Assembly: GCF_003605435.1 (NCBI RefSeq)
Contig: NZ_QXQB01000002.1
Location: 1,178,001-1,242,000, forward strand
DNA length: 64,000 nucleotides
Direction of reading: 5' to 3'
Origin: Paenibacillus pinisoli
Lineage (GTDB): Bacteria > Bacillota > Bacilli > Paenibacillales > Paenibacillaceae
Below the pieces are notes generated by a model. The model saw only the letters and a program-made list of their open reading frames with translations. It was not told the DNA's origin and searched no databases. Shown in pieces: positions 52,394 through 61,531 of this stretch. Position 1 is the first letter of the stretch, and every line of letters starts with the position of its first letter. Made by a program: the position numbers and the translations under genes.

Positions 52394-52954
52394 TTAGTTG
52401 TATCTCAAAATAATATGCAATACCGCAAGCTCATCGCTTAGATTCGTGTAGGAATGCGTATCATCTGCGCGAAAGCTAATGGAATCGAAAGCACTCAGTC
52501 TATAGCTTTCATCATTCACACGAATTTCCACTTGGCCGGTCATGACCGTCGCAACCTCCGTCGAATGCGGATGATGTTTTTCAGGATAATAAGTGCTATT
52601 CGGCTGCAAATACGCCCGGCACATCTCGATATTCAGGCGACTTTGCTGGAAGATCGGCTCTATTACCCAAGCATCGTCATCGCCGGCAATTCTAAGCCCT
52701 TCCCCTGCTCGCGACACCTGAACATCGCTTGAATCGGAGAACAACGCCATCAACGGCACCGAGAGGCTATTGGATATTTTCCACAGCATGCCGATTGTCG
52801 GATTTGTATCTCCTCGCTCAATATTGCCCAGGGTCAGCTTGCTGACACCCGTCACCTGCGCCAGCTCCTCCAGACTCAGTCCCTTGTCCTTCCGCAGCTT
52901 CTTCAGAACAGAGCCTACTTGCAACACGACCTGCTTCGGGTCATCAATCTCCAT
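52394..52954 (-). CDS. XRE-family regulator with cupin domain
   Basis: 186 residues. The N-terminal HTH covers about 11-66 (LKKLRKDKGLSLEELAQVTGVSKLTLGNIERGDTNPTIGMLWKISNSL). The C-terminal cupin_2 barrel, about 110-182, has HHPHSTEVATVMTGQVEIRV and DSISFRADDTHSYTN with conserved His residues. This fusion regulates small-molecule efflux or catabolism in many bacteria. The downstream MFS gene, 218 bp away on the same strand, is a likely target. Ends with its own terminator. Confidence 0.9.
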   Translation of the reverse strand: MEIDDPKQVVLQVGSVLKKLRKDKGLSLEELAQVTGVSKLTLGNIERGDTNPTIGMLWKISNSLSVPLMALFSDSSDVQVSRAGEGLRIAGDDDAWVIEPIFQQSRLNIEMCRAYLQPNSTYYPEKHHPHSTEVATVMTGQVEIRVNDESYRLSAFDSISFRADDTHSYTNLSDELAVLHIILRYN

Positions 52955-53060
52955 GGGTTACAGCCTCCTGCTTTACATTCTACAACCGAACCTATTCGCT
53001 TTCCCTATTATAAATGAACATCTCCACTAAGCAAAACATCCCCACTCTGATCCCGCCGCC

Positions 53061-53097
53061 AAAAAAAAGCTGACCCCGGGAAACCGGAATCAGCTTT
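53061..53097 (-). terminator. Terminator of the PspA-YdjGHI operon
   Basis: On the minus strand AAAGCTGA-TTCCGG...CCGG-TCAGCTTT is followed by TTTTTT, about 55 bp after the YdjI-like stop codon. Confidence 0.78.
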
Positions 53098-53151
53098 CGT
53101 ATCTTGCATCCGTATTCGGTCGCCGCTCAAGCATGCCGCAACTGAAGGCCT

Positions 53152-54198
53152 TTAACCCAGCTTCTGGCCGCAGTTGGAGCAGAAATTAGCCCCTTCTGTC
53201 TTCGTTCCGCAGTTGGGGCAGAAGTTCGGCTTGGCCCCGCCTTGAGCTGCCGGCTGGCTTGCCGGTTGCTGCTGCCCGGATGGCTGTTGCTGAGCCGCTG
53301 GCTGCTGTTGTCCGTTCTGGGCCGGCTGCTGCGCATTGCCGCCTCCATTCGAATTCGGGTTCATGTTCTGCATCATCTCTTTGGCAATGTTCATGCCCAT
53401 CATCATGCTGGCCATATCGGCCGCAGCGCCGCCGCCTTGCATCTTGCCCGAAGCCATGCCGTCGACCATCGAGACTTGCTGGTAGCGCTGCATATCGCCG
53501 ATCATGCTGTGGGATGCCGTCTTTGTAATCATTTGCTGAATTTCCGGCGGGTAGTTGAAGCTCATCACCTGGAAGCCAGTGATGCTGATTCCGCTTGCCA
53601 ACAGCTCCATATCCAGATCCTCGCGGATGCCTCTGGAGATGGCATGAGCATTCGCCTGCAAATTGAACATATCTTTGCCTTCCGTGCTGATCCACTTCAT
53701 CAGCAGCTGATCCAGCACCGACACGATTCTGAGACGCACATCCTCCACCAGGTAGCTTTCTCTTACACCCGCGATCTTATCAATAAACGTCACGTAATCC
53801 TTGACCTTGAACACGAAGGTGCCATTCGCGCGAATCGGCAATCCGCCCGGCAGCTGGGGCGTCGGAATGAGAATCGGGTTTTGCGTTCCCCATCTGACCG
53901 TGAACTCCTTCGTATTGACGAAGACGACTTCCACCCGCATGCCGCTGTTGAAGCCGAACTTAAAGCCTTTCAGCGTAGAGAGGAACGGGATGATCTGCGA
54001 ATCAACCGCGTATTCTCCTTCATCCTGGAAGATCCCTTCGATCTTCCCGTTATGGACGAAGATCGCGTCTTGTCCAGGACGTATAATCAGCTTGCTTCCT
54101 TTCTTAATCTCGTTGTTGCTCCACTTCCAAAATATCATATCATCGCGAAACTCTTCCCATTCCACAACATTGGCAAATTGATTTCTGAAAAATGACAT
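53152..54198 (-). CDS. ydjI: SPFH-domain protein with C-terminal zinc ribbon (YdjI-like)
   Basis: 348 residues from MSFFRNQFANVVEWEEF; an ATG four codons upstream is only a base from its ribosome site. An SPFH/virion-core-like domain covers ~1-235 (KWSNNEIKKGSKLIIRPGQDAIFVHNGKIEG; ELLASGISITGFQVMSFNYPPE). A Gln/Pro/Ala-rich linker follows (~285-325), then a zinc ribbon FCPNCGTKTEGANFCSNCGQKLG with four Cys. In B. subtilis the same protein is recruited to membranes with PspA. Last gene of the operon. Confidence 0.9.
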   Translation of the reverse strand: MSFFRNQFANVVEWEEFRDDMIFWKWSNNEIKKGSKLIIRPGQDAIFVHNGKIEGIFQDEGEYAVDSQIIPFLSTLKGFKFGFNSGMRVEVVFVNTKEFTVRWGTQNPILIPTPQLPGGLPIRANGTFVFKVKDYVTFIDKIAGVRESYLVEDVRLRIVSVLDQLLMKWISTEGKDMFNLQANAHAISRGIREDLDMELLASGISITGFQVMSFNYPPEIQQMITKTASHSMIGDMQRYQQVSMVDGMASGKMQGGGAAADMASMMMGMNIAKEMMQNMNPNSNGGGNAQQPAQNGQQQPAAQQQPSGQQQPASQPAAQGGAKPNFCPNCGTKTEGANFCSNCGQKLG

Positions 54199-54221
54199 AA
54201 GACTGCTCATTCCCTTCCAGG

Positions 54222-55019
54222 TTAAAATGATCCTCTGCTGCCGCTATGCGAGTGCCCGCCCGAGGTTGTACCTCCTCCACCGCCTCTGCCGCCTCCGCTG
54301 CTGCTCGGCTTCGGTATCGGCTTCTTCGTGACCGTCGTGCGCAGATAGATATCATGCTTGTCGATAATGCCTGAAGTGCCTGCATTCGCATACGTTCCCG
54401 CGTTCACGGTGACGCGTCCGCCTGCATTCGCCTTCATTCCCCATACGATAAACAACGCGATGAAAAAAGCGACTGCCAGCTGAAACCAGCCGTTAAATAT
54501 AATGTTATCCGGATTTGTGCCCGGCTTAAACCCCATATAACGATCTGCCGTATTCATATATTTAGAAAACGCAGAGTAATAATAGCCGCCACTCAAATCA
54601 GGCGTAATCTTGTTGCGGATTTTGTCCAGCCTGCCGTCATCCAGCAGCGTCTTCGCTTTGTAGAAGCCGGCAAGATAGACCTCTCTGTTCCTCATATCCA
54701 TCGTCAGAATAACTGCGTTGCCGTGAGGCTTGTCATACCCCAGCTTCTTGCTGTCATAGAAATCCTGGGTCAGCTTTACTACATCAACGTTCTTCTCGTT
54801 ATTCGTCGTATAAATAATAAAGTCCGTATCCCGCTTCTCCGCGTGCCTTGCAGCTGCGCTTTCGAGCAGCAGTCTCTCGTCTGCATCCAGCAGGTTGGCA
54901 TCGTCATAGACCATCCGCTTCGGCTCAGCCGCATACGCGGCGGACGCCAAGAATGGCGAAGCCCATGCGACCAGCATGGCTATGAGCATGACTGCTCCCA
55001 AATACCGTCTTCTCCTCAT
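54222..55019 (-). CDS. ydjH: TPM-domain membrane protein (YdjH-like)
   Basis: 265 residues from the ATG at 55019, which overlaps the YdjG stop (TGATG). The N-terminal helix MRRRRYLGAVMLIAMLVAW acts as signal/anchor. A TPM domain covers ~30-165 (VYDDANLLDADERLLLESAAARHAEKRDTDFIIYTTNN; GNAVILTMDMRNREVYLAGF). One membrane helix lies near 182-200 (FQLAVAFFIALFIVWGM). The tail is rich in Gly and Ser (SGGGRGGGGGTTSGGHSHS). It presumably holds the complex at the membrane. Confidence 0.88.
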   Translation of the reverse strand: MRRRRYLGAVMLIAMLVAWASPFLASAAYAAEPKRMVYDDANLLDADERLLLESAAARHAEKRDTDFIIYTTNNEKNVDVVKLTQDFYDSKKLGYDKPHGNAVILTMDMRNREVYLAGFYKAKTLLDDGRLDKIRNKITPDLSGGYYYSAFSKYMNTADRYMGFKPGTNPDNIIFNGWFQLAVAFFIALFIVWGMKANAGGRVTVNAGTYANAGTSGIIDKHDIYLRTTVTKKPIPKPSSSGGGRGGGGGTTSGGHSHSGSRGSF

Positions 55020-56050
55020 CACCAGAAACCGCCTCCCATCGCCAAGGAGATCCCTTTCATCGCAATGAGGGATGCCAGGAAGATACCAGAAAACCACATA
55101 AACATTTTGCCCTTGCTAATCGGCGGATGTCCGACGACCTTGCCCGTCTGGCCGTTCATGGCAAACGTATATTTCTTCCGGTTGTAATCATAATGGAACA
55201 CCCACACCGGCAGCAGCACATGCTCCGCCTTGCGCGCGGTGGTGTCAACATCCTTGCTCTTGTACGTTACCGTATGGTATCCCGACATCGTCGAGCGTAC
55301 ATATGATTCAATGAATCCATCAACCTTATGCTGCGCCCGGGGCATGAGCTGGTTATTGTCGTAATTGTATTTCTCCGCGATGTATCCGGCGAGATAAGGC
55401 GTCTTGAAGTCCTTCAGCTGATCGTACGGGAACGGCTCCAGCTTATCCATCAGCTCGTCGTTCATCTTCTCAGACGCGTCTACGGGAACCTTCACATAAT
55501 CGAGCGTAATGTCCCGGTATACATCAAAATGCTGCGTCTCCGTATAGAAATAATCTCCGCTCGTGTAGGATCGCACCCTCGTGCCATGCGCCCGCACCTC
55601 AACGTCGCTGTGCAGATCATACAGCCAGAATGGGACATATAGGCCCGTGATGCCTTTAATCCGGTTCGCCTGCATGAAGCCCCCTGGCGTCAGACGCCCG
55701 TTCTTGCACCATTTCTGGAATGCCTTCTGCGCCTGATCTTTGCTAATCGCAAAGGGGATGACCTTCGACGGAGCGAATTGGCCTGCTATCCGGTCGATCA
55801 GGACGACGCTTGAATTGCAGAAGCTGCATGTTGTCGCCGTCGTCTCGGGTTCAGTAACAATGACGGCTCCGCAGCTGTTGCACTGGTATTCCTTCATCTG
55901 GCTCTGGGCAGATACCGAAGAGCGCGGCGCGTCCGCATACTGCTCAATATTGTCCTTTCTTCCGCAGCTTCCACAGGCCAGCATGCCCGATGCGCTGTCG
56001 AATGTCATTTCCCCGCCGCAATTCGGACATTTGTAGTCTAATACTGCCAA
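55019..56050 (-). CDS. ydjG: TFIIB-type zinc-ribbon membrane protein (YdjG-like)
   Basis: 343 residues from the TTG at 56050 (AVLDYKCPNCGGEM; ribosome site AGGTGA); a GTG at 56059 is also in frame. The N-terminus carries two zinc ribbons: CPNCGGEMTFDSASGMLACGSCG and YQCNSCGAVIVTEPETTATTCSFC. A ~200-residue beta-rich middle follows (GLYVPFWLYDLHSDVEVRAHGTR). Two C-terminal helices include WFSGIFLASLIAMKGISLAMG. It lies between PspA and YdjH, as in B. subtilis, and is needed with them for membrane recruitment of YdjI. Confidence 0.88.
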   Translation of the reverse strand: MAVLDYKCPNCGGEMTFDSASGMLACGSCGRKDNIEQYADAPRSSVSAQSQMKEYQCNSCGAVIVTEPETTATTCSFCNSSVVLIDRIAGQFAPSKVIPFAISKDQAQKAFQKWCKNGRLTPGGFMQANRIKGITGLYVPFWLYDLHSDVEVRAHGTRVRSYTSGDYFYTETQHFDVYRDITLDYVKVPVDASEKMNDELMDKLEPFPYDQLKDFKTPYLAGYIAEKYNYDNNQLMPRAQHKVDGFIESYVRSTMSGYHTVTYKSKDVDTTARKAEHVLLPVWVFHYDYNRKKYTFAMNGQTGKVVGHPPISKGKMFMWFSGIFLASLIAMKGISLAMGGGFW

Positions 56051-56074
56051 TCCCCTCACCTGCCTGATGTATGA

Positions 56075-56722
56075 TTAATCCTGGTTGTTCAGCTTCTTCT
56101 TCAGTTCAGCCAGCTCATCGGCAGGACTGTCCGCCTTGCCTCTCTCCAGCTCGGCGAACCGCTCGTCCAGATCGCTGCTCTCATCCTTCTGCAGCTCTGC
56201 CATTGCCAGCGCTTCGTAATACGCTTGCTCCGCTTTCTCTTCCAGGGCGCTGATTCCCGCCCCGCCCATCTTCTTCTCGGATTGCACAGAGGCAAGCCTT
56301 CCCTTCGCTTCCAGCACGCGCGCTTCCAGCGTTCCGATGTCGGACGAAAGCTTATCCCGCAGCTGTCTCATTCGCTGCGCATTAGCCGCTATCTGATCGT
56401 ATGCAGACTGCAAGGAAATCTCCTTTGTCGCCTCCGCCGCCTTCATCTCGAGGAAACGCCGGGCTTCATCGTCCCGGCCATCCTGCACCATCTTCTCCGC
56501 GTAACGCTGCAGCTTCCGAATCTCAGCCCGGCATTCGTCAAGCTCTCTTCTTGCCCTGCTCTCATCCGCCGCCATTGCGCTCATCTCTGCTTTGACTTGG
56601 CCCAAGTCCGAATTCAGGCTCCTCATATATTCATTCAACGCCTTCACCGGATCGTCTGACCGCTTCAGACTGGCGTTCACATTGCTCGACATAATCATTT
56701 TAAATCTGGATAGGATACCCAT
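56075..56722 (-). CDS. pspA: Phage shock protein A (PspA/IM30 family, YdjF-like)
   Basis: 215 residues, mostly coiled coil. It opens MGILSRFKMIMSSNVNASLKRSDDPVKALNEYMRSLNSDLGQVK and has the family block RDKLSSDIGTLEARVLEAKGRLASVQ. PspA forms ESCRT-III-like polymers that protect the membrane under stress. First gene of the four-gene operon; in B. subtilis the same order is under a cell-envelope sigma factor. TGAAGGAGGG precedes the ATG. Confidence 0.92.
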   Translation of the reverse strand: MGILSRFKMIMSSNVNASLKRSDDPVKALNEYMRSLNSDLGQVKAEMSAMAADESRARRELDECRAEIRKLQRYAEKMVQDGRDDEARRFLEMKAAEATKEISLQSAYDQIAANAQRMRQLRDKLSSDIGTLEARVLEAKGRLASVQSEKKMGGAGISALEEKAEQAYYEALAMAELQKDESSDLDERFAELERGKADSPADELAELKKKLNNQD

Positions 56723-57058
56723 AGACCAATCCCTCCTTCAGCATGTGCTGCTCTGTATTCTAATAGTACCTGATTTTTGGGCAAAAGGATTCACTTTTCT
56801 CATTACTTCTAGCTAATGGAAGTTGAATATTCCGTCCAGCAGGCCTTTTTTTTCACAGAAATAAAAGATTACATGGAAGCCCTATACGTGAAACAAATTA
56901 TTAGCCATATTTCAACAAGAATATTCACATATTCAACCTGTATGCTAAGTATAATGAAACGCAGAAGGGTTTTCACAACAAAACAGAACGCTGGCCAGCA
57001 TTCATGCACCTAGAGAGGTACTCCTTCTACCATCCTCCAATTTGAAAGGGCGATATGA
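56723..57058. other. Intergenic region between pspA and a small secreted protein gene
   Basis: AT-rich leader of pspA on the minus side and of the 57059 gene on the plus side. A 65-codon plus frame (56816-57013) has no ribosome site or family resemblance. TTCATGCACC and GAAACGCAGAAG offer no recognisable RNA structure. Confidence 0.35.
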
Positions 57059-57427
57059 ATGAAATTGAAAAAGGTAGCTATCCTGCTCATGACTGTTGTT
57101 ATGCTTCTCATGACTTCTGCTGTTGCGAGCGCATCCGTTCCGCTCAACCATACGGATACGGTAACGGGCCAAGGCACGCTTATCATTACGGGCTCGGCCT
57201 ACTTCAGCGGCAATCCTCCAGCAGGAGTAGTATTTGCTAATGTCTATCGCGTAACAGGCGGTACGGAAGTTCTCGTCGAAAGCAGCCGTACGAATATCTA
57301 TACGAATCCAACGGTTGTCAATTATACAATTAACTTCAATACCAACTTCACACAAGGCACTTATATCATCCGCTATTCGCACAGCGGCTCGCTTGCAGAT
57401 TTAACGACATATGCACGCTTCCTCTAA
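57059..57427 (+). CDS. Small secreted protein of unknown function
   Basis: 122 residues; GAAAGGG lies 8 bases before the ATG. Signal peptide MKLKKVAILLMTVVMLLMTS ends near VASASV. The mature ~95 residues are rich in Thr, Asn, Tyr and Val (LNHTDTVTGQGTLIITGSAYFSG; TYIIRYSHSG), consistent with a single beta sandwich. No Cys in the mature part, no anchor. Single gene with a very strong downstream hairpin. Family not recognised. Confidence 0.7.
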   Translation: MKLKKVAILLMTVVMLLMTSAVASASVPLNHTDTVTGQGTLIITGSAYFSGNPPAGVVFANVYRVTGGTEVLVESSRTNIYTNPTVVNYTINFNTNFTQGTYIIRYSHSGSLADLTTYARFL

Positions 57428-57439
57428 TACTTAAATAAG

Positions 57440-57510
57440 AAGAAACCGTCAGCCGCGTGGACTGCATTCTCTATAGATAGAGATGCAGTTCACCGCTCTG
57501 ACGGTTTCTT
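57440..57510. terminator. Very long bidirectional hairpin
   Basis: AAGAAACCGTCAG / CTGACGGTTTCTT enclose a second arm pair GTGGACTGCAT-CTCTAT / ATAGAG-ATGCAGTTCAC, giving an almost continuous stem of over 30 bp. It lies between convergent genes (57059 plus, 57521 minus) and ends both. Confidence 0.82.
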
Positions 57511-57520
57511 TGCGTCTATT

Positions 57521-58753
57521 CTAGTGAGCCCAATTGCCCCTCCGGAAGACAGGCTCGATGGTACCGTCCGGCAGCTCACCGTCGATATCAAGCTCTGCGC
57601 AGCCAATCATGAAGTCCACATGGGTCAAGCTGACGTTCGCCCCGCGCTCCACCAGCTGCTCATTCGCAAGCTTGGTTCCGCCATCCAGATTGACTGGATA
57701 CGCGCTGCCGAGCGCGAAATGGCAGGATGCGTTCTCATCGATCCCGGTGTTGTAGAATACCCGGTTCATATTCGAGATCGGGGAATCATGAGGCACCAAG
57801 GCGATTTCCCCCAAGTAGGATGCTCCTTCATCCGTCTCCAGCAACGAAGTCAGATGCTCCTTGCCCGACTCGGCATCATACGCCACGACCTTGCCATCTT
57901 GGAACGTAAACGTAATCCCTTCGACCAGACGGCCGTTCAAGTTAAGCGGCAGCGTGCTTTTCACCGTCCCGTTCACACCCAAGCGATGCGGCATCGTATA
58001 CACTTCTTCGGTCGGCATATTGGCAACGAAATATACGCCCTTCTCGTTCTCCCCGCCGCCGCCGCGCCAGATATGGCCCTCTGGCAGCTCTACACGGATA
58101 TCTGTGCCGGGCGCCCGGTAGTGGAGGCTCTTATATCTCTTCTCGTTCAGGCGATTCTGGCTTTGCTTCAATTGCGCGATATGGTCCCGCCATGCGGCGA
58201 TCGGATCCTCCGTATTGACGCGCGCCATGCGGAATACCGCCTCCCACATGGCGTCTACGCGCTCTTCCTTCGGCAGGTCGGCGAATACTTTGTCCGCCCA
58301 TGCGCGGGTAGGCGCTTTGATCAGCGACCAGCTGATCTTGCTGTTGCGCGTATACGTCGAATATTCCTTGCGCGCAATGGCAGCCGCCTTGACCGCCCTC
58401 GACACTTTGGAGGAGTCGATGCCTTGGAACAGCTCCGGATTCGGCACCTTAATGTGAAGAATTGCTCCGCCCTCTTCGGCAAAGTGAACCATGCTGTCCG
58501 CTTGCCACTGCGGGTAATAGTCGAAGGAATCCTCAGACGCATGCTCGTAACGCGCGCGGGTAACGGCATCGTCATCCCATTCTACAATGACATACTTGGC
58601 TCCCGCCTCGTAAGCTTTTGCGACGATCAGTCTCGTAAGCTCAGCCGTCTCGATCGGCGCATGGACAATCAGCACCTGCCCGGCCTGAATGTTCACACCG
58701 ACTCTGACGACCAGCTCCGCATATTTATTTAATTGTTGTTCGAATGTATCCAT
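57521..58753 (-). CDS. ampS: M29 family aminopeptidase
   Basis: 410 residues from the ATG at 58753 (AGGAAGG 9 bases upstream; the ATG at 58759 is too close). Conserved blocks: LNKYAELVVRVGVNIQAGQVLIVHAPIETAELTRLI, KIPNPELFQGID-like IKVPNPELFQGID, PEGHIWRGGGGENEKGVYFVANMPTEEVYTMPHRLGVNG (metal Glu), and SHVDFMIG-like LTHVDFMIGCAELDIDG. It is a cytoplasmic metalloaminopeptidase, usually activated by Co2+ or Mg2+. Single gene, with the long hairpin downstream. Confidence 0.93.
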   Translation of the reverse strand: MDTFEQQLNKYAELVVRVGVNIQAGQVLIVHAPIETAELTRLIVAKAYEAGAKYVIVEWDDDAVTRARYEHASEDSFDYYPQWQADSMVHFAEEGGAILHIKVPNPELFQGIDSSKVSRAVKAAAIARKEYSTYTRNSKISWSLIKAPTRAWADKVFADLPKEERVDAMWEAVFRMARVNTEDPIAAWRDHIAQLKQSQNRLNEKRYKSLHYRAPGTDIRVELPEGHIWRGGGGENEKGVYFVANMPTEEVYTMPHRLGVNGTVKSTLPLNLNGRLVEGITFTFQDGKVVAYDAESGKEHLTSLLETDEGASYLGEIALVPHDSPISNMNRVFYNTGIDENASCHFALGSAYPVNLDGGTKLANEQLVERGANVSLTHVDFMIGCAELDIDGELPDGTIEPVFRRGNWAH

Positions 58754-58862
58754 TGTCATTCCCCTTCCTGTCGCTTTCGTCCTCTAGATGTCTAGGCAAA
58801 AAAACTGTATCCCTAGCATACCAAATGCCCGCTGTGATTGCATCTGTGCGGGGAGACGGATG

Positions 58863-58949
58863 GGAATTGACAAGCGCTGGGTTGTTGAACAGGCGGAATT
58901 GACAAGCGCTCGATTGCAGCCGTACAGGACACAGCCGGAATTGACAAGC
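58863..58949. repeat. Short direct repeats GGAATTGACAAGC
   Basis: GGAATTGACAAGCGCT occurs at 58863 and 58895, and GGAATTGACAAGC at 58937. The following ~100 bp contains a second small repeat, GTGCTCTAGCATG near 58959 and ATGCTCTAGCATG near 59050. Each TTGACA core resembles a -35 box. Non-coding; role unknown. Confidence 0.55.
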
Positions 58950-59137
58950 ATTGAGAGGGTGCTCTAGCATGGAAATATAATTTGATCGCTATGCTTGGCA
59001 GGTGCTCCGTAGAAGTAATTTCGTCAGCCATGCATGGAAGATGCTCTAGCATGCGATGCTCGACCCTCATCATTCAGAGAAAGCACCGCACGCGGTTCGT
59101 AATTTGTTTGCCATACCTAGAGAAGGAGTGGATAGAT

Positions 59138-59746
59138 CTGGATACCAAGCATATTCCATGGGAGCAAGGGACATGGACAGCCCAACCTGTATCTGTCAGC
59201 ATCGAGGATGGCTGCCTGAGAGCGGCAGCCGAGAAAGGAAGCGACTATTGGGAGAAAACGCTGTATGAGTTCCAGCACCGCAACGGCCATGCGCTGCTTG
59301 CTCCTTGGGAGGATAGCCATGCGATTGAAGTAACGTTCCGGCTCGATTCGTTCACCGAGCTGTATGATCAAGCTGGCTTAATGCTATGGCACGGCCAGGA
59401 GCAATGGATCAAGGCTGGCATCGAGCTGAACGACGGTGTTCCGCACCTTGCCGTCGTCGTCACGGACGGCTATTCGGACTGGTCGCTCGCTCCTGCGCCC
59501 GATTGGGCGGGACAAGAAGTTACGATCCGCGCCTCCCGCATGAAGGATGCGGTCATTCTGCGGGCTCGCTGCAGCTCTGAGGCCTGGCGAACGATCCGTG
59601 TCGCCCGCTTTCCTTACCCTGCTGGCAAGCAAGCCGGGCCTTTCTTCTGCGCCCCGACAAGATCGGGACTCGAGGTTGTCTTCACCCGCTGGGTACAGAC
59701 TGCACCGGATGCGGATTTGCATACGGATCCGCCGATATCGGGATAA
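59138..59746 (+). CDS. DUF1349 family protein (concanavalin-like fold)
   Basis: About 202 residues. The family pattern is clear: WEQGTWTAQPVSVSIEDGCLRAAAEKGSDYW, TFRLDSFTELYDQAGLMLWHGQEQWIKAGIELNDG, LAVVVTDGYSDWS and GLEVVFTRWVQT. DUF1349 proteins fold like lectin/glucanase beta sandwiches and are thought to bind carbohydrates. The start is unusual: GAAGGAG (59122-59128) stands 9 bases before a CTG at 59138, with no nearby ATG/GTG; a TTG at 59108 or ATGs further up are alternatives. A terminator follows. Confidence 0.78.
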   Translation: MDTKHIPWEQGTWTAQPVSVSIEDGCLRAAAEKGSDYWEKTLYEFQHRNGHALLAPWEDSHAIEVTFRLDSFTELYDQAGLMLWHGQEQWIKAGIELNDGVPHLAVVVTDGYSDWSLAPAPDWAGQEVTIRASRMKDAVILRARCSSEAWRTIRVARFPYPAGKQAGPFFCAPTRSGLEVVFTRWVQTAPDADLHTDPPISG

Positions 59747-59756
59747 ATTGCTGGAT

Positions 59757-59799
59757 AACCCCTAGCCTTCGTAAAAGTCAGGGGTTGAGTAGTTTTTTT
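59757..59799 (+). terminator. Terminator of the DUF1349 gene
   Basis: AACCCCT / AGGGGTT with an inner CCT-AGG extension is followed, after GAGTAG, by TTTTTTT. Confidence 0.75.
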
Positions 59800-59851
59800 G
59801 TACATACTCCCTCTCCTTCGAGTTTACCAATCTAGCTCTGCGGAGGGAGCC

Positions 59852-60273
59852 CGGCTTGCAGCTCTCCGCGGCGCGCGGTCAACCGCTCTATGCCGACTTT
59901 CTCGGCCTGCAGCTCTCCGCGGCACGCGATCAACCGCTATATGCCGACTTTCTCGGCCTGCAGCTCTCTGCGGTGCGCGATCAACCGCTCTATGCCGACT
60001 TTCTCGGCTTGCAGCTCTCTGCGGTGCGCGATCAACCGCTCTATGCCGACTTTCTCGGCCTGCAGCTCTCCGCGGCGCGCGGTCAACCGCTCTATGCCGA
60101 CTTTCTCGGCTTGCAGCTCTCCGCGGCGCGCGATCAACCGCTCTATCCCGACTTTCTCGGCCTGCAGCTCTCTGCGGCGCGCGATCAACCGCTATATGCC
60201 GACTTTCTCGGCCTGCAGCTCTCTGCGGTGCGCGATCAACCGCTCTATGCCGACTTTCTCGGCTTGCAGCTCA
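59852..60273. repeat. 51-bp minisatellite, eight copies plus a partial one
   Basis: Eight head-to-tail copies of a 51-bp GC-rich unit run from 59852 to 60259, with 14 bases of a ninth. Units differ at few positions (CGGCGCGC/CGGTGCGC/CGGCACGC; GGTCAACC/GATCAACC; one CCCGAC for GCCGAC at 60147). Because 51 is a multiple of three, all three plus frames and one minus frame stay open, giving 17-residue repeats, but no start with a ribosome site or conserved protein is seen. Confidence 0.88.
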
Positions 60274-60429
60274 TCACAGCTGCAGATTCACATGGCAAAA
60301 GTGTACCACTACTACTCGCTTACTGAGGAAGTCCAAAACCTAACTCCGAACAAACACTTGTACATAATGGCCGCACTGGATACTTCATACCAGAGTGCTT
60401 ACAATAAGAATGAAAGGTGGTAACCTAAT

Positions 60430-61524
60430 ATGACTACTTCCCGTATAGATAAACTTCAATCTTATATGGATGCACACAATCTTGATGCCATACTGATCAC
60501 ATCGCCGCGGCATGTCTATTACTTAACCGGCTTCGCCACGAATCCCCACGAGAGGTTTCTTGGACTGCTCCTGCCTAGAGGAGCAGAAGCCAAGCTGCTC
60601 GTTCCGGCGCTCGATTACGAGGCAGCCCAAGCGGCTTCCTCTGTAACGTCCATCCTTACGCATAGCGATACGGATAACGCATACGAAATATTGGGCCAAC
60701 TCATGCCTTCCGGCATCCGCCATCTGGGCGTGGAAAAGGAAGATTTGAGCGTCCTCCGCTTCGAGGCGATCAGCGCCGCTGTCAGCGCGGAGAGCTATAG
60801 CGATATCGGCTTGCCGCTAAGAGAGATGAGAGCCATCAAGTCGCCGGAAGAAGTGGCGCGCATGAAGCATGCAGTGCGCATCGTCGAGGATGTGCTGAGA
60901 GCGGGCGTAGCCAAAGTACGGCCAGGCGTCACCGAAATTGAGCTTGTGGCAGAGCTGGAATTCCAAATGAAAAAGCTCGGCGCACAAGGCCCTTCGTTCG
61001 ATACGATGGTGCTGGCCGGAATAAAGTCGGCTTTGCCGCACGGCACGCCGGATCATACGAAGATCGCCGAAGGCGAGCTCCTTCTGTTCGATCTCGGGGT
61101 ATATGCTGATGGCTATGCTTCGGACATAACCCGTACATTCGCTGTTGGCGAAATATCCGAAGAGCTCCAAAATATCTATGCCGCTGTCCTGAATGCCAAT
61201 CTCCTGGCGATTGAGGCTGCGCGCGAAGGCGTAACCTTCGGCAGCTTGGACCGCACGGCTCGCGAATCGATCGAAGCGGCAGGCTACGGCCCCTACTTTA
61301 ACCATCGGCTCGGACATGGCCTTGGCATGGATATTCACGAATACCCGTCCGTCCATGGCCGGAATGAGGATCTCCTGCGCGCAGGCATGGTCTTCACGAT
61401 CGAGCCAGGCATATACGTGCCGGCAGTTGGCGGCGTCCGAATTGAAGACGATGTGCTCGTTATGCCAGACGGCGTGGACGTGCTGACCTCCTATCCCAAG
61501 CAGCTGACGGTGATCGGCTCTTAA
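60430..61524 (+). CDS. M24B Xaa-Pro peptidase
   Basis: 364 residues; GAAAGGTGG precedes the ATG. Creatinase-like N-terminal domain (~1-130: [28 protein letters not shown]) and pita-bread catalytic domain. The five metal ligands are present: Asp221 (LLFDLG), Asp232 (SDITR), His296 (GHGLGM), Glu325 (TIEPGIY) and Glu339 (RIEDDV). It removes N-terminal residues before proline or acts on dipeptides with C-terminal Pro; cytoplasmic. Single gene after the minisatellite. Confidence 0.93.
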   Translation: MTTSRIDKLQSYMDAHNLDAILITSPRHVYYLTGFATNPHERFLGLLLPRGAEAKLLVPALDYEAAQAASSVTSILTHSDTDNAYEILGQLMPSGIRHLGVEKEDLSVLRFEAISAAVSAESYSDIGLPLREMRAIKSPEEVARMKHAVRIVEDVLRAGVAKVRPGVTEIELVAELEFQMKKLGAQGPSFDTMVLAGIKSALPHGTPDHTKIAEGELLLFDLGVYADGYASDITRTFAVGEISEELQNIYAAVLNANLLAIEAAREGVTFGSLDRTARESIEAAGYGPYFNHRLGHGLGMDIHEYPSVHGRNEDLLRAGMVFTIEPGIYVPAVGGVRIEDDVLVMPDGVDVLTSYPKQLTVIGS

Positions 61525-61531
61525 GAAGAAT

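Noticed and set aside
56816..57013. 65-codon plus-strand frame in the gap after pspA
   Set aside because: No ribosome site before its ATG and no protein-like pattern.
59798..60423. Three overlapping plus-strand open frames and one minus frame across the 51-bp repeat
   Set aside because: They stay open only because the unit length is divisible by three and lacks stops; none has a ribosome site or recognisable protein, so the repeat is reported as a minisatellite.
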